Source of the DNA: Dactylosporangium sucinum
GTDB lineage: Bacteria; Actinomycetota; Actinomycetes; Mycobacteriales; Micromonosporaceae
Reading direction: 5' to 3'
Length of the DNA stretch: 64,000 nt
Assembly: GCF_014647515.1 (NCBI RefSeq)
Contig: NZ_BMPI01000051.1
Span: forward strand, 25,773 to 89,772
Of the stretch, positions 37,682 through 47,132 are shown in pieces (within the stretch, counting starts at the first letter, position 1; each line of letters starts with the position of its first letter). The translations under genes and the position numbers were made by a program. The notes under the pieces were generated by a model. The model saw only the letters and a program-made list of their open reading frames with translations, made no database searches and was not told where the DNA came from.

Positions 37682-39307
37682 ATGCATCGAGCCGCAGTCC
37701 GCCGAATACTCGCTGTGACGAACGGTCGTCCGAGCGGGCTCGTCGCCGTGATCGCCGTGCTGGTCCTCGTGGTCGTCTCGGTGAACGCCTGCAAAACCTC
37801 TCCAATCGGGACGACTCCGGCCAGCCCGTCGGCGGGCCGTTCTCCTGCATACCCGGCGAGCGGGGTCCTCGTCCTGTATGACATCACCGGGCAATACGGG
37901 GACCTGGGCGAGTTGTACGCCGTCCAAGCTGGGAATCTGGCCTCCCACTTCGGATCATGGGAGGCGCTGCCCGTGACGAAGTACACGTCCGGGACGGCCA
38001 AGAAGTACCAGTTGACGATCTATATCGGATCGACGTACGACGAACCCCTGCCGCCCGCGTTCCTCGCCGACGTGGCGGCGGGAGCGCCCGTCCTGTGGCT
38101 GGGCGCCAACATCTGGCAATTGATCTCGCGGTACCCCGGAATCGGTTTTCAGAATGCGACGGTCGCCGACGACGGGGTCACCGAGATCCGCTATCGCGGC
38201 ACCTCCCTCACCCGCAACCGCGCGGCCGGCGCGCTGGTCCGGCTGGCCGCCTCCCCGGGCGTCGAGGCAGCGACGTTGGCCGATGCGGTGGACGCCGCGG
38301 GCGGCGTGACCCCGTGGGCCCTGCGGGTGGGCCGCCTGACGTACGTTGCCGAGGTCCCGTTCACCTACGTGAGCTTCGACGACCGGTACCTCGCCCTGGC
38401 CGACCTGCTGTTCGACCTGCTGGCCCCGGCGACGCCGCCCCGGCACCGCGCGCTGGTCCGCATCGAGGACGTGGGCCCGCATTCCAACCCGGCGCAGTTG
38501 CGCGCCATCGCGGACTATCTGTCCTCTCGTAAGGTGCCGTTCGCCGTTGCGGTATTTCCTGTTTACGATGACGCGGCCGGCATCTATTCCGGCGGCGTGC
38601 CGGTCCACAAGACCCTGCAGGCGGCCCCGGAGGTGGTCTCGGCGCTGCGGTACATGACGGCCCACGGCGGCACGCTGCTCATGCACGGATACACCCACGG
38701 CTTCGCGGGCGCCCCGAATCCGTACGGCGTGAGCGCCGAGGACTACGAGTTCTACCGCGCCCACGTGGATGCGTCCTCGGGCTCGGTGGTCCTGGACGGC
38801 CCGATCCCGGGCGACTCGGCGGAGTGGGCGCTGTCCCGCCTGGAGTCCGCCCGCTCGGAGTGGGCAGCGGCGGGCTTGACACCCCCGGACATCTGGGAGT
38901 TCCCTCACTACACAGCGAGCGCAACGGACTACCGAGCGATATCGTCCGCGTCGGGAATTCGCGCCCGTTTTGAGCAGGTACTGTATTTCTCGGGAATTTT
39001 GTCGGGCACGCCGAGAGGTGCACGCTCGGTGAGCCAGTACTTCCCATACGTCGTAAAGGACGCGTATGGGACACCGGTGATCCCCGAAACACTAGGAAAC
39101 GTGGCAACACAAAGATTTAACCAACACGGCGTCCGCCTGGTCCCCGACCTCCTGACATCGGCGAGGCGCCAGCTGGTGGTCCGCGACAACGTGGCGGCCT
39201 TCTTCTACCACCCGTTCCTGGGCCTGGAGTACCTCCCGAGGTTGGTTGAGGGCCTCCAGGAACTGGGCTACACGTTCGTGGCGGCGCCCTCGGTCCTAGA
39301 TCCATGA
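37682..39307 (+). CDS. Exported DUF2334 polysaccharide-deacetylase-like protein
   Basis: 541 residues. A signal/membrane segment (about 18-36) ends in VNAC with Cys37, a weak lipobox. The DUF2334 core begins RALVRIEDVGPHSNPAQLRAIADYL (acidic EDVGP) and has HGYTHGF, an H-x3-H metal-binding-like motif of NodB-type deacetylases. It probably acts on an extracellular polymer. ATG 37682 has GGAGAG 6 nt upstream; a TTG 30 codons earlier is possible. Stretches near 38550 and 39090-39120 are unusually AT-rich (AAACACTAGG, AAAGATTTAACC), hinting at transfer. Confidence 0.82.
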   Translation: MHRAAVRRILAVTNGRPSGLVAVIAVLVLVVVSVNACKTSPIGTTPASPSAGRSPAYPASGVLVLYDITGQYGDLGELYAVQAGNLASHFGSWEALPVTKYTSGTAKKYQLTIYIGSTYDEPLPPAFLADVAAGAPVLWLGANIWQLISRYPGIGFQNATVADDGVTEIRYRGTSLTRNRAAGALVRLAASPGVEAATLADAVDAAGGVTPWALRVGRLTYVAEVPFTYVSFDDRYLALADLLFDLLAPATPPRHRALVRIEDVGPHSNPAQLRAIADYLSSRKVPFAVAVFPVYDDAAGIYSGGVPVHKTLQAAPEVVSALRYMTAHGGTLLMHGYTHGFAGAPNPYGVSAEDYEFYRAHVDASSGSVVLDGPIPGDSAEWALSRLESARSEWAAAGLTPPDIWEFPHYTASATDYRAISSASGIRARFEQVLYFSGILSGTPRGARSVSQYFPYVVKDAYGTPVIPETLGNVATQRFNQHGVRLVPDLLTSARRQLVVRDNVAAFFYHPFLGLEYLPRLVEGLQELGYTFVAAPSVLDP

Positions 39308-39640
39308 CGCGTGGCACCAACTGAAGAAATTTCTCACGACGAATTTTTCAGAGTTAACTTGGCCCGGCCCGCGACGACTCTGTTCAGATCCCCTCCGACC
39401 AGCCAAAACTCCCAGCCGCCGCGGCCCGGCCGGAGATTCCTTCCATCGACGCCCCTGCTCGGCCCGGAGCTCCGCCTTCCCACCCCGGCCGAGCGGCACT
39501 CGTGGGTTGGCGGGGGGGTGGCGGCGAGTGGCGCAGCCGGCGGGGCTGGCGCGGCCGGGCGGGCCTGGCGCGGCCGGCGGGGCTGGCGCGGCCGGGCGGG
39601 CTGGCGCGGGCGGTGGGCCGGCCTCCAAGTCGGCGTCGCT

Positions 39641-39698
39641 CCATGATCATTGGAAGCATTTGGCTGCCCAGACAGCCAAAACTCTCCCTGGATCATGG
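39641..39698. repeat. Dispersed palindromic element, family A, copy 4
   Basis: About 58 bp from CCATGATCAT to GGATCATGG; an inner stem TTTGGCTG (39659-39666) pairs with CAGCCAAA (39673-39680). Outer arms match the other copies while the middle differs. Confidence 0.82.
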
Positions 39699-40039
39699 AC
39701 CGCAACCGACCCGCTGCTCCGATCCCGACCAAGTGGCCCTCGCCGCAACCGTGCAATTCAGGCAAATACCTCGAAGTGGAGGCCGACTCAACCCGAAGCA
39801 CGGCGAGAGGCCCACAGTAAGAAAGGTTCGCGGCACCGCCACCGCGATCGCGGTGCCAGCCCGGCCCGTGCGAGGGCGCGGCCCATGCGAGGTCAGGGTC
39901 AGACGAGCCGGTGGGCAGAGCGAGGACTCGGTCCCGGGCCGCGACCGCGGCCCGGGCACGGAGTGCGGCCCGTGTGGGATTCAGGTCAGAACGAGGCTGC
40001 GGGCAGAGCGAGGACTCGGGCCCGGGCAGCGACTGCGGG

Positions 40040-40117
40040 CTGGGCGAGGCGGCGGGCTGGGCGAGGCGGCGGGCCGGGCGAGGCGGCGGGCCGGGCGAAG
40101 CGGCGGGCTGGGCGAAG
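40040..40117. repeat. 17-bp tandem repeat
   Basis: Four full units of CTGGGCGAGGCGGCGGG with C/T and G/A changes, starting at 40040, 40057, 40074 and 40091, plus a partial fifth. The period is not a multiple of three, which argues against coding. Confidence 0.88.
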
Positions 40118-40185
40118 AGTCCGGCTGGCGGGAGTGCGGGCCGATCGGCGGCGCGCCGCCGGCCCAGGATCGCCCGCCCCGCCGG

Positions 40186-41787
40186 TCAGCGAGCGGTGCT
40201 CGCGGCCGGGCGCTGGTCCGGGCGGCCGGCCGTCATCGCGACGGACTCGGCACCGTCCGCAGTGGTCGGAGCGGAGGACGCGGCCGCAAGCGGCTCAGGA
40301 CGATGCGGAGCGAGTGTGTCTGCCGCCGGAATCGAAGCCACGCCGGCCACCGTGCCCGTCGGCGAGCCAACGGCCGAGTCCGCCGCCGCGCTGGCCGCCG
40401 TGCCCGTCGCCGGGTCCGTGGCCGTGCCCGTCGCCGTGCTCGCTGTCGGGCCAGCGGATGCGCCCGCCGTCGAGGTGGCGATCGTGGCCGGGGTGGCGGC
40501 TGGGGTCTGGGTGGTGGCCGGGGTCGGGGTTGCGGTGGCGGCCGGGTTCGCGGCCGGGGTGGCGGTCGGGGTCGGAGCCGGGGTCGAGGGTGCGGCGGGG
40601 GGTGCGGACTGCGGCTGGGGGGTGCGGCGGCCGAAGGACTGGAACGCCAGGAGAGCCAGGGTGGCCGCGAGGCTCGCGGCGGCCACCGAGGCGAAGCCCC
40701 ACGCCGGGGAGCCGCGGTCGATGGCCCAGCCCGCCAGCGGGGAGCCGATGGCCAGGCCCACCGTCAGGGAGGAGCCGTGCCAGCCCATCGCCTCGCCGCG
40801 GGCCGGGGCCGGGACCAGGCGGCTCACCAGGTCGACGCTCGCGCTCAGCGTCGGGGCGCACAGGGCGCCCGCCGGGATCAGGACCGCGAACAGCAGGGGC
40901 CACGCGTCGCCGACCAGGCCGACCGGCAGCGTGAACAGGCTGAGGCCGCCCAGCAGGGCCACGAGCGGGACGGCCCGCGTCAGCGCGCCGTAGACGAAGC
41001 CGCCCGCGAGGGAGTAGACGCCCCACGCGGCGAGCACGGCGCCGACGAGCTCGACGCGGCCCGCATCGCGCATCATGGCGACGATGGCGAGGTCGGTGCC
41101 GGCCAGCACGACCGTCGTGGCGGCCGCGGCGGCGCACACGGCGATGAAGCGCGGCGTCAGCCAGTCGCGACGGCGCACCGGGCCGGCGGCGACCGGCTCG
41201 TCGTGGGCCGAGTGGACCGGCGGATTGGTCAGGTACAGCGCGAGGCCGGCCAGCACCAGCGTCCCGCCGATCGACCACATCGCGACCCGGCCCGACAGCG
41301 CGCTCATGAGCAGCACCGCGAGCGGCGGCCCCGCCATGAACGAGATCTCGACCGACATCGAGTCGAGCGCATAGGCCTGGCGGCGCTGGTCCGCCGGCAC
41401 CAGCGCGGCGATCGACTGGCGCACCACGGAGAACACCGGCAACGAGAACACGCCCGCGACGAAGGCGCCCACGAGCAGCACCGGATAGGACATGGACGGC
41501 GAGATGACCCAGAACAGCGCCTCGGCAGCCGTCGTGACCAGCAGCATCGGCCGCAGGCCGCGCCGGTCGACGAACCGCCCGTTGAGCGGACCCCCGAGCG
41601 CCGTGCCCACGGTCAGCGCCGCGCCGACCAGACCCGCCGCGCCCCAGCCCCGGTGCAGGTCCTGGGCGACGTGCAGCGTCATGGTGACCCCGATGGCGGT
41701 GATCGGGATCCGGGCCAGCAGGGCCAGCACCATGAGCGACCGCACGCCGGGCAGGGCGAGGACTCGGCGATACGGATCGAGGCGCAT
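40186..41787 (-). CDS. MFS transporter with long low-complexity C-terminal tail
   Basis: 533 residues. Twelve predicted helices fill residues 15-395, with the MFS loop motif GGPLNGRFVDRRGLRP between helices 2 and 3 and a related GSPLAGWAIDRGSP near the end. Proton-driven efflux of small molecules is the usual role. About 135 residues after the last helix are Ala/Thr/Pro-rich (TPTATPAANPAATATPTP), probably a repeat-driven extension into the neighbouring repeat zone. ATG 41787 has CATGAT 6 nt upstream; GTG 41793 is an alternative. Confidence 0.87.
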   Translation of the reverse strand: MRLDPYRRVLALPGVRSLMVLALLARIPITAIGVTMTLHVAQDLHRGWGAAGLVGAALTVGTALGGPLNGRFVDRRGLRPMLLVTTAAEALFWVISPSMSYPVLLVGAFVAGVFSLPVFSVVRQSIAALVPADQRRQAYALDSMSVEISFMAGPPLAVLLMSALSGRVAMWSIGGTLVLAGLALYLTNPPVHSAHDEPVAAGPVRRRDWLTPRFIAVCAAAAATTVVLAGTDLAIVAMMRDAGRVELVGAVLAAWGVYSLAGGFVYGALTRAVPLVALLGGLSLFTLPVGLVGDAWPLLFAVLIPAGALCAPTLSASVDLVSRLVPAPARGEAMGWHGSSLTVGLAIGSPLAGWAIDRGSPAWGFASVAAASLAATLALLAFQSFGRRTPQPQSAPPAAPSTPAPTPTATPAANPAATATPTPATTQTPAATPATIATSTAGASAGPTASTATGTATDPATGTAASAAADSAVGSPTGTVAGVASIPAADTLAPHRPEPLAAASSAPTTADGAESVAMTAGRPDQRPAASTAR

Positions 41788-41940
41788 GGGCACATCATGA
41801 ACCTGGGGTACGACAGAAACGACCAGGTTTCGGGCCCACGAGCGTCACCGCAGCAGGATTGTGCGCGACGTCACCGGGGAACCGGACATAACGCGGCACC
41901 GTCCAACCGACGAGGACCCTGACGGATGGAGAGACCAACG

Positions 41941-42432
41941 ATGAAGCCGAGACTCGCGGCGGCGGCCGTCCTGCTGGCCCTGACGCTCACCGGCTGCGCG
42001 GACGCCCCGGGCCCCGCCGGGGACGCGAGCACCGCGCCGAGCGCAACCGAAGCACCGAGCGCGACGGAGACCCCCAGCGAAAGCCCGGGCACGAACACGG
42101 GCCAGACGCTCGTCGCCTTCACCAGAACGGGCGGCATAGCCGGGGTCAACGACCGTCTCACCGTCGCCCAGGACGGCTCCTACACGATCCAGAGCAAGAG
42201 CGGCGGCAAGACCGGCAAGCTCTCCGACCAGGAGCTGGCCGCCCTCAAGAAGGCCCTGGACAGCGTCGACTACTCCAAGATCCCCAGCGTGAACGCCAAC
42301 AGCGGCACGGTGGCCGACGGCTTCACGTACAGCATGCGGTACAACGGCCGCGAGATCGTGGCGGAGGACGGCGCGGTCCCGCCCGCCCTCCAGTCGATCC
42401 TCGGCACGCTAAGCGCGGTCCTGAGCAAGTAG
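41941..42432 (+). CDS. Small secreted lipoprotein
   Basis: 163 residues. A lipoprotein signal ends LTLTGC with Cys19, followed by a Thr/Ser/Pro linker (25-55) and a compact domain (LVAFTRTGGIAGVNDRLTVAQDGSYTIQSK ... DGFTYSMRYNGREIVAEDGAVP) that resembles the short beta-rich lipoproteins of actinobacteria. No enzyme motif. ATG 41941 is preceded by GGAGAG; ATG 41926 is in frame. Its 3' end overlaps the convergent aldo/keto reductase gene by 24 bp. Confidence 0.85.
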   Translation: MKPRLAAAAVLLALTLTGCADAPGPAGDASTAPSATEAPSATETPSESPGTNTGQTLVAFTRTGGIAGVNDRLTVAQDGSYTIQSKSGGKTGKLSDQELAALKKALDSVDYSKIPSVNANSGTVADGFTYSMRYNGREIVAEDGAVPPALQSILGTLSAVLSK

Positions 42433-43407
42433 CTTGTCGATCTCCGACAGCTCCCCGTCGGAGATCGTCAGGTGCGAAAGCGCCCCGATGTTCTGCTCCA
42501 GCTGGGTCACGCTGCTCGCCCCGATGATGAGCGACGTGACCCGCTGGTCGCGCAGCGCCCACGCCAGAGCCAGCTGCGCCAGGCTCTGCCCGCGCCGGCG
42601 AGCCACCTCGTCCAGCGAGCGGATCGCGTCCAGCAGCGACGGCGTCAGCGCGGTCTCGGCGAGGAACCGGCTCGTCCGGACCCGCGAGTCCGCCGGGATC
42701 CCGTGCAGGTACCGGTCGGTGAGCAGCCCCTGCGCCAGCGGCGAGAACGGGATGCAGCCGACCCCCTCCGACTCCAGCACGTCGAGCAGGGAGGCCTCGA
42801 TCCACCGGTCGAACATGGAGTACCGCGGCTGGTGGATCAGCAGCGGCGTGCCCAGCGAACGCAGGATGTGCGCCGCCTCCCGGGTCTGCGCGGGGGTGTA
42901 GTTCGAGATGCCCACGTAGAGCGCCTTGCCGGAGCGCACCGCCCGGTCCAGGGCGCCCATCGTCTCCTCCAGCGGCGTGTCCGGGTCGGGCCGGTGGGAG
43001 TAGAAGATGTCGACGTACTCCAGCCCCATGCGCCGCAGCGACTGGTCCAGCGAGCTCAAGAGGTACTTCCGCGAACCCCACTCACCATAGGGACCCGGCC
43101 ACATGTCGTAGCCGGCCTTGGTCGACACCACCAGCTCGTCACGGTACGGGCGCAGGTCGTCGGCCATGATCCGGCCGAAGTTGGACTCGGCGGAGCCCGG
43201 CGGGGGACCGTAGTTGTTCGCCAGGTCGAAGTGCGTCACGCCGAGGTCGAAGGCGCGGCGCACGATCGCCCGCTGCGTCTCGTACGACCGGCCGTCGCCG
43301 AAGTTGTGCCACAGGCCGAGCGAGATCGCCGGCAGCTTGAGCCCGCTCCGTCCGCTGCGCCGGTAGAGCATGTCCTGGTATCGGCCCGAAGCCGCCTCGT
43401 ACACCAC
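42409..43407 (-). CDS. Aldo/keto reductase, YghZ / glyceraldehyde-3-phosphate reductase type
   Basis: 332 residues, TIM-barrel NADPH-dependent reductase. Seen: FDLANNYGPPPGSAE (catalytic Asp/Tyr), STKAGYDMWPGPYGEWGSRKYLLSSLDQSLRRMGLEYVDIFYSHRPD (catalytic Lys; the usual His), and the C-terminal cofactor motif SLIIGASSVTQLEQN. The N-terminus VVYEAASGRYQDMLYRRSGRSGLKLP matches YghZ-type proteins, so GTG 43407 is chosen over an internal ATG; TAGGAT lies exactly 7 nt upstream, giving a leaderless mRNA. Substrates are probably small aldehydes. Confidence 0.93.
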   Translation of the reverse strand: MVYEAASGRYQDMLYRRSGRSGLKLPAISLGLWHNFGDGRSYETQRAIVRRAFDLGVTHFDLANNYGPPPGSAESNFGRIMADDLRPYRDELVVSTKAGYDMWPGPYGEWGSRKYLLSSLDQSLRRMGLEYVDIFYSHRPDPDTPLEETMGALDRAVRSGKALYVGISNYTPAQTREAAHILRSLGTPLLIHQPRYSMFDRWIEASLLDVLESEGVGCIPFSPLAQGLLTDRYLHGIPADSRVRTSRFLAETALTPSLLDAIRSLDEVARRRGQSLAQLALAWALRDQRVTSLIIGASSVTQLEQNIGALSHLTISDGELSEIDKLLAQDRA

Positions 43408-43414
43408 GGACGTG

Positions 43415-43424
43415 ATCCTAAGCT
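43415..43424. promoter_or_regulatory. Bidirectional promoter: two -10 boxes sharing one TA step
   Basis: ATCCTAAGCT reads TAGGAT leftward (43420 to 43415) and TAAGCT rightward (43419-43424), overlapping at the TA of 43419-43420. Each hexamer is exactly 7 nt from a GTG start (43407 leftward, 43432 rightward), so both mRNAs would begin at or next to the start codon. Confidence 0.7.
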
Positions 43425-43431
43425 GAGGACT

Positions 43432-43854
43432 GTGGAGGAGGATGTTGTACCGCCACGGGCCGCGCCCCTCGCGAGCGTGCTCCTGGCGGAGGACGACCCG
43501 GACATCCGCGACCTGTTCGCGATGGCGCTGGAGGGGGCCGGCGCCGCGGTGACCGCGGTCGCCGACGGCTCGCAGGCGCTCGCGGCCCTGGAAGACGCGA
43601 CGTTCGACCTGCTGGTCACCGACATGTGGATGCCGAAGGTCTCGGGCCTCGACCTGTGCAAGCGGTTGCGCGCCGACCCGGCGCTTCGCGAGCTGCCGGT
43701 CCTGATGGTCAGCGCCTACGGGCGGCTGCGCGGCCGGGAGGAGGCGATGCTGGTCGGCGCCACGGAGTACGTGCAGAAGCCGCTCCGGCCGAGCCAGCTC
43801 GTCAGCAAGGTCGACGCCATGCTGGGAGGCCGCCTGGTGGCGCGGGGAGCATGA
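43432..43854 (+). CDS. Single-domain response regulator
   Basis: 140 residues, receiver domain only: acidic pair LLAEDDPDIR, phospho-acceptor Asp (LLVTDMWMPKVSG, about 64), MVSAYG and Lys in YVQKPLRPSQ. No output domain. GTG 43432 has TAAGCT 7 nt upstream; the GTG in ASVLLAE is an unlikely shorter start. Divergent from the aldo/keto reductase through a shared promoter. No histidine kinase is adjacent. Confidence 0.9.
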   Translation: MEEDVVPPRAAPLASVLLAEDDPDIRDLFAMALEGAGAAVTAVADGSQALAALEDATFDLLVTDMWMPKVSGLDLCKRLRADPALRELPVLMVSAYGRLRGREEAMLVGATEYVQKPLRPSQLVSKVDAMLGGRLVARGA

Positions 43855-43881
43855 TCGCACCACCAGGCGGGTTTCACTCGT

Positions 43882-45567
43882 CTAGCGGTGCTCCCACCAG
43901 GCGCGGGCGGTCACGGCCGCGTAGGCGTCGACGATGCCGAAGCCGTAGAAGCCGTTGAACTCCGTGCCACCCTCGCAGAGGGCGTCGAACTCGGCCGGGC
44001 GTCCCACGTTGGTGTAGGACACCAGCCGCGGCGTCGGGCAGGCGCGCTCGGCGGCGGAGCTGTAGAGCAGGTACTCCACCTTCCAGGGCTCGAGACCGAA
44101 GTCCTTGCCCTTCTTCTCACCGTGGGCGCTGACGATCAGCGCCGCCACACCGGCCGCGTGCGGGGACGCCATCGAGGTGCCCTGCAGGTAGGTGTAGTAG
44201 CCGCACTGGCCCTTGGCGTTGCACTCCTTGTAGACCAGGCCCTCGCCGGCCGGCGTGATGTTGCCGTCGGCGTCGACCGTGCCCTCCTCCTGCAGCACCT
44301 TCTTCGGGTACGTGGAGAGGATCATGTTCTCGTTGGTGCGGTACGAGTCCGTGCCGAAGCCGTCACGGAAATAGCCGCCCGGTGCCGAGACGCCGATCTG
44401 CTCCAGACCGTAGTTGGAGTAGTCCGACTTCGTCAGCGACGGGCCCAGCGCCGAGACACCGATGACGAAGGGGCCCTCGGTGGGAAGGTCCCAGCAGGAG
44501 TTGTTGTCGATCGGCCGCTCGTACTCGGTGCCCCCCGGGTAGTCCGGGCTGGAGAAGTCCGTGCGGGGCTTGCCGATGTCCTCGTGGTTGTTGCCCAGCG
44601 CGCTCACGAGCGTGACGCCCTTGAAGTGCGCGTAGGTCAGCGCCCGGAACATCGCCCGGATGATGGTGCGCTGCTCCGCCTGCGCGGCCGGGGAGTCGGC
44701 CGGGTTGGCGGTGCAGTTGTACAGCCACGGGTCGACGTAGAACGACATGTTGACCACGTCGATGCCGTTGTTCGCGGCGTGGACGAGCGCGTTGACGGTG
44801 GGCTCCAGGAAGAAGTACCCGGAGTCCTGGCCGCCCTTGAGCTCGACCAGCGACACGTTCGGCGCGACACCCGAGATGCCGAAGCCGTTGGCCGCCGCGC
44901 CGATCGTGCCGGCGACGTGCGTGCCGTGGCCGCCGTCGTCGGTGCCGACCGGGTCGAGGCAGCTCGCGACCTCACACGGGCCGTCGATGTCGGGCATGTC
45001 CTTCGCGAAGTTCTTCGACAGCGCCCAGTTGAAGTTGGGAGCGATGTCGGGCTGCGACGCGTCGACGCCGGTGTCCAGGATGCCGACGGTCACGCGCTTG
45101 TCGCCCGCGTTGACCTTCCGCGCCTTGTCGGACTTGACGGCCGTGAGGCCCCACAGCTTGTCGTCGAGCGGGTCCATGCCGGCCGTGGTCGGCTTCTTCC
45201 CGCCCTTCTTGGCCGCGGCGACCGCCTTGTCCACGTCCACCGGCTGCTGCTTCTTGGGCGCCTTGCCGATCGGCATGCGGTGCGTCGCGCCGACGAGCTG
45301 CGCGGAGGCAGCCGCCTTCTCGACGAAGCCGTTCTGCGCGGCGACGACCGTGAACATCCCGACCGTCTCGTTGGTCGCGGTGATCGTGCCCCCGGCCTTC
45401 TTGATGGCGGCGGCGGCGTCAGCCGCGGAGACGTTGTCCGCCGCGACGACCGTGTACTCGGTCGTCCCGGTGGGTGCGGCGCTTGCCGGTGACGACAAGC
45501 CCGCGCCGGTCACCGTCAGCGCGGCCGCGACGGCGACCGCACCGGTGAACCTCTTGTTGAATCCCAC
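43882..45567 (-). CDS. Secreted S8 family (subtilisin-like) serine protease
   Basis: 561 residues. Signal peptide (1-30, ending ASA), an inhibitor-I9-like propeptide (about 35-105) and a subtilase domain with the triad in DTGVD (near 163), HGTHVAGT (near 210) and GTSMASPHAAG (near 461). Six or more Cys suggest extracellular disulfides. GTG 45567 has GGGAGG 4 nt upstream. It should degrade proteins outside the cell; the peptide ABC operon lies just upstream on the same strand, and import of its products is plausible but unproven. It ends without a membrane anchor. Confidence 0.95.
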   Translation of the reverse strand: MGFNKRFTGAVAVAAALTVTGAGLSSPASAAPTGTTEYTVVAADNVSAADAAAAIKKAGGTITATNETVGMFTVVAAQNGFVEKAAASAQLVGATHRMPIGKAPKKQQPVDVDKAVAAAKKGGKKPTTAGMDPLDDKLWGLTAVKSDKARKVNAGDKRVTVGILDTGVDASQPDIAPNFNWALSKNFAKDMPDIDGPCEVASCLDPVGTDDGGHGTHVAGTIGAAANGFGISGVAPNVSLVELKGGQDSGYFFLEPTVNALVHAANNGIDVVNMSFYVDPWLYNCTANPADSPAAQAEQRTIIRAMFRALTYAHFKGVTLVSALGNNHEDIGKPRTDFSSPDYPGGTEYERPIDNNSCWDLPTEGPFVIGVSALGPSLTKSDYSNYGLEQIGVSAPGGYFRDGFGTDSYRTNENMILSTYPKKVLQEEGTVDADGNITPAGEGLVYKECNAKGQCGYYTYLQGTSMASPHAAGVAALIVSAHGEKKGKDFGLEPWKVEYLLYSSAAERACPTPRLVSYTNVGRPAEFDALCEGGTEFNGFYGFGIVDAYAAVTARAWWEHR

Positions 45568-45672
45568 ATGTCCTCCCTGGTCGAGGGGATGGGGATATCA
45601 GACCCGAAAACGGCCCTGTGGCGGAAGTCATGCAAGGGTTCCGCAACCAAGTCAAGGGTGCAGGAGTCGGCC

Positions 45673-45909
45673 TCAGGCCATTCGTTCGACGGCGGCCTTT
45701 GCCTCGGCCAGGCTCGCACCGGTCGCCTGCCGGTAAATCTTGATCGCCAGGATCAGGTTGTGCTGGCGCAGCGCGTCGGCGAACTCGGGCGGCAGGTCGC
45801 GCGGCACGTCGATCTGCTCGGCGAGGCGCGGGTCGAGCCCGAAGTGGCGGTACAGGAAGGCGATCTGGCGCTCGAGGCGAGCGACCCTGGCGATGTCAGC
45901 GGCGTCCAT
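45673..45909 (-). CDS. Small protein with ribosomal L7/L12 C-terminal-like domain
   Basis: 78 residues. The last 30 (NLILAIKIYRQATGASLAEAKAAVERMA) match the alpha-helical C-terminal fold of L7/L12, which binds translation factors, while the N-terminal half is a different helix (RVARLERQIAFLYRHFGLDP). It is not the ribosomal stalk protein because the dimerisation domain is missing. TACGGT lies 8 nt before the ATG. It stands between the protease and the peptide ABC operon; role unknown. Confidence 0.85.
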   Translation of the reverse strand: MDAADIARVARLERQIAFLYRHFGLDPRLAEQIDVPRDLPPEFADALRQHNLILAIKIYRQATGASLAEAKAAVERMA

Positions 45910-45990
45910 GACCGGCAACCGTAGGCACAACGGCCGGAAAACAGAGTCGGGGAGCCGCCACTGGCGACTCCCCGACCCCGGCAAGGGCAA

Positions 45991-47121
<1,131 letters not shown>

Positions 47122-47132
47122 TGTCGTGCTCC

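Larger units (their letters stand above)
39308..40185. other. Repeat-rich intergenic segment without convincing gene
   Basis: 878 bp between convergent genes. It starts AT-rich (GAAGAAATTTCTC near 39323), then holds GGCGGGGCTGGCGCGGCC-type tandem repeats (39535-39615), family A palindrome copy 4 and a 17-bp tandem repeat (40040-40117). Long open frames across it are low complexity in every frame. Confidence 0.75.

Noticed and set aside
39502..41922. An 806-residue plus-strand open frame over the repeat gap and the MFS gene
   Set aside because: Arg/Gly-rich translation; the minus strand has a clear MFS transporter.
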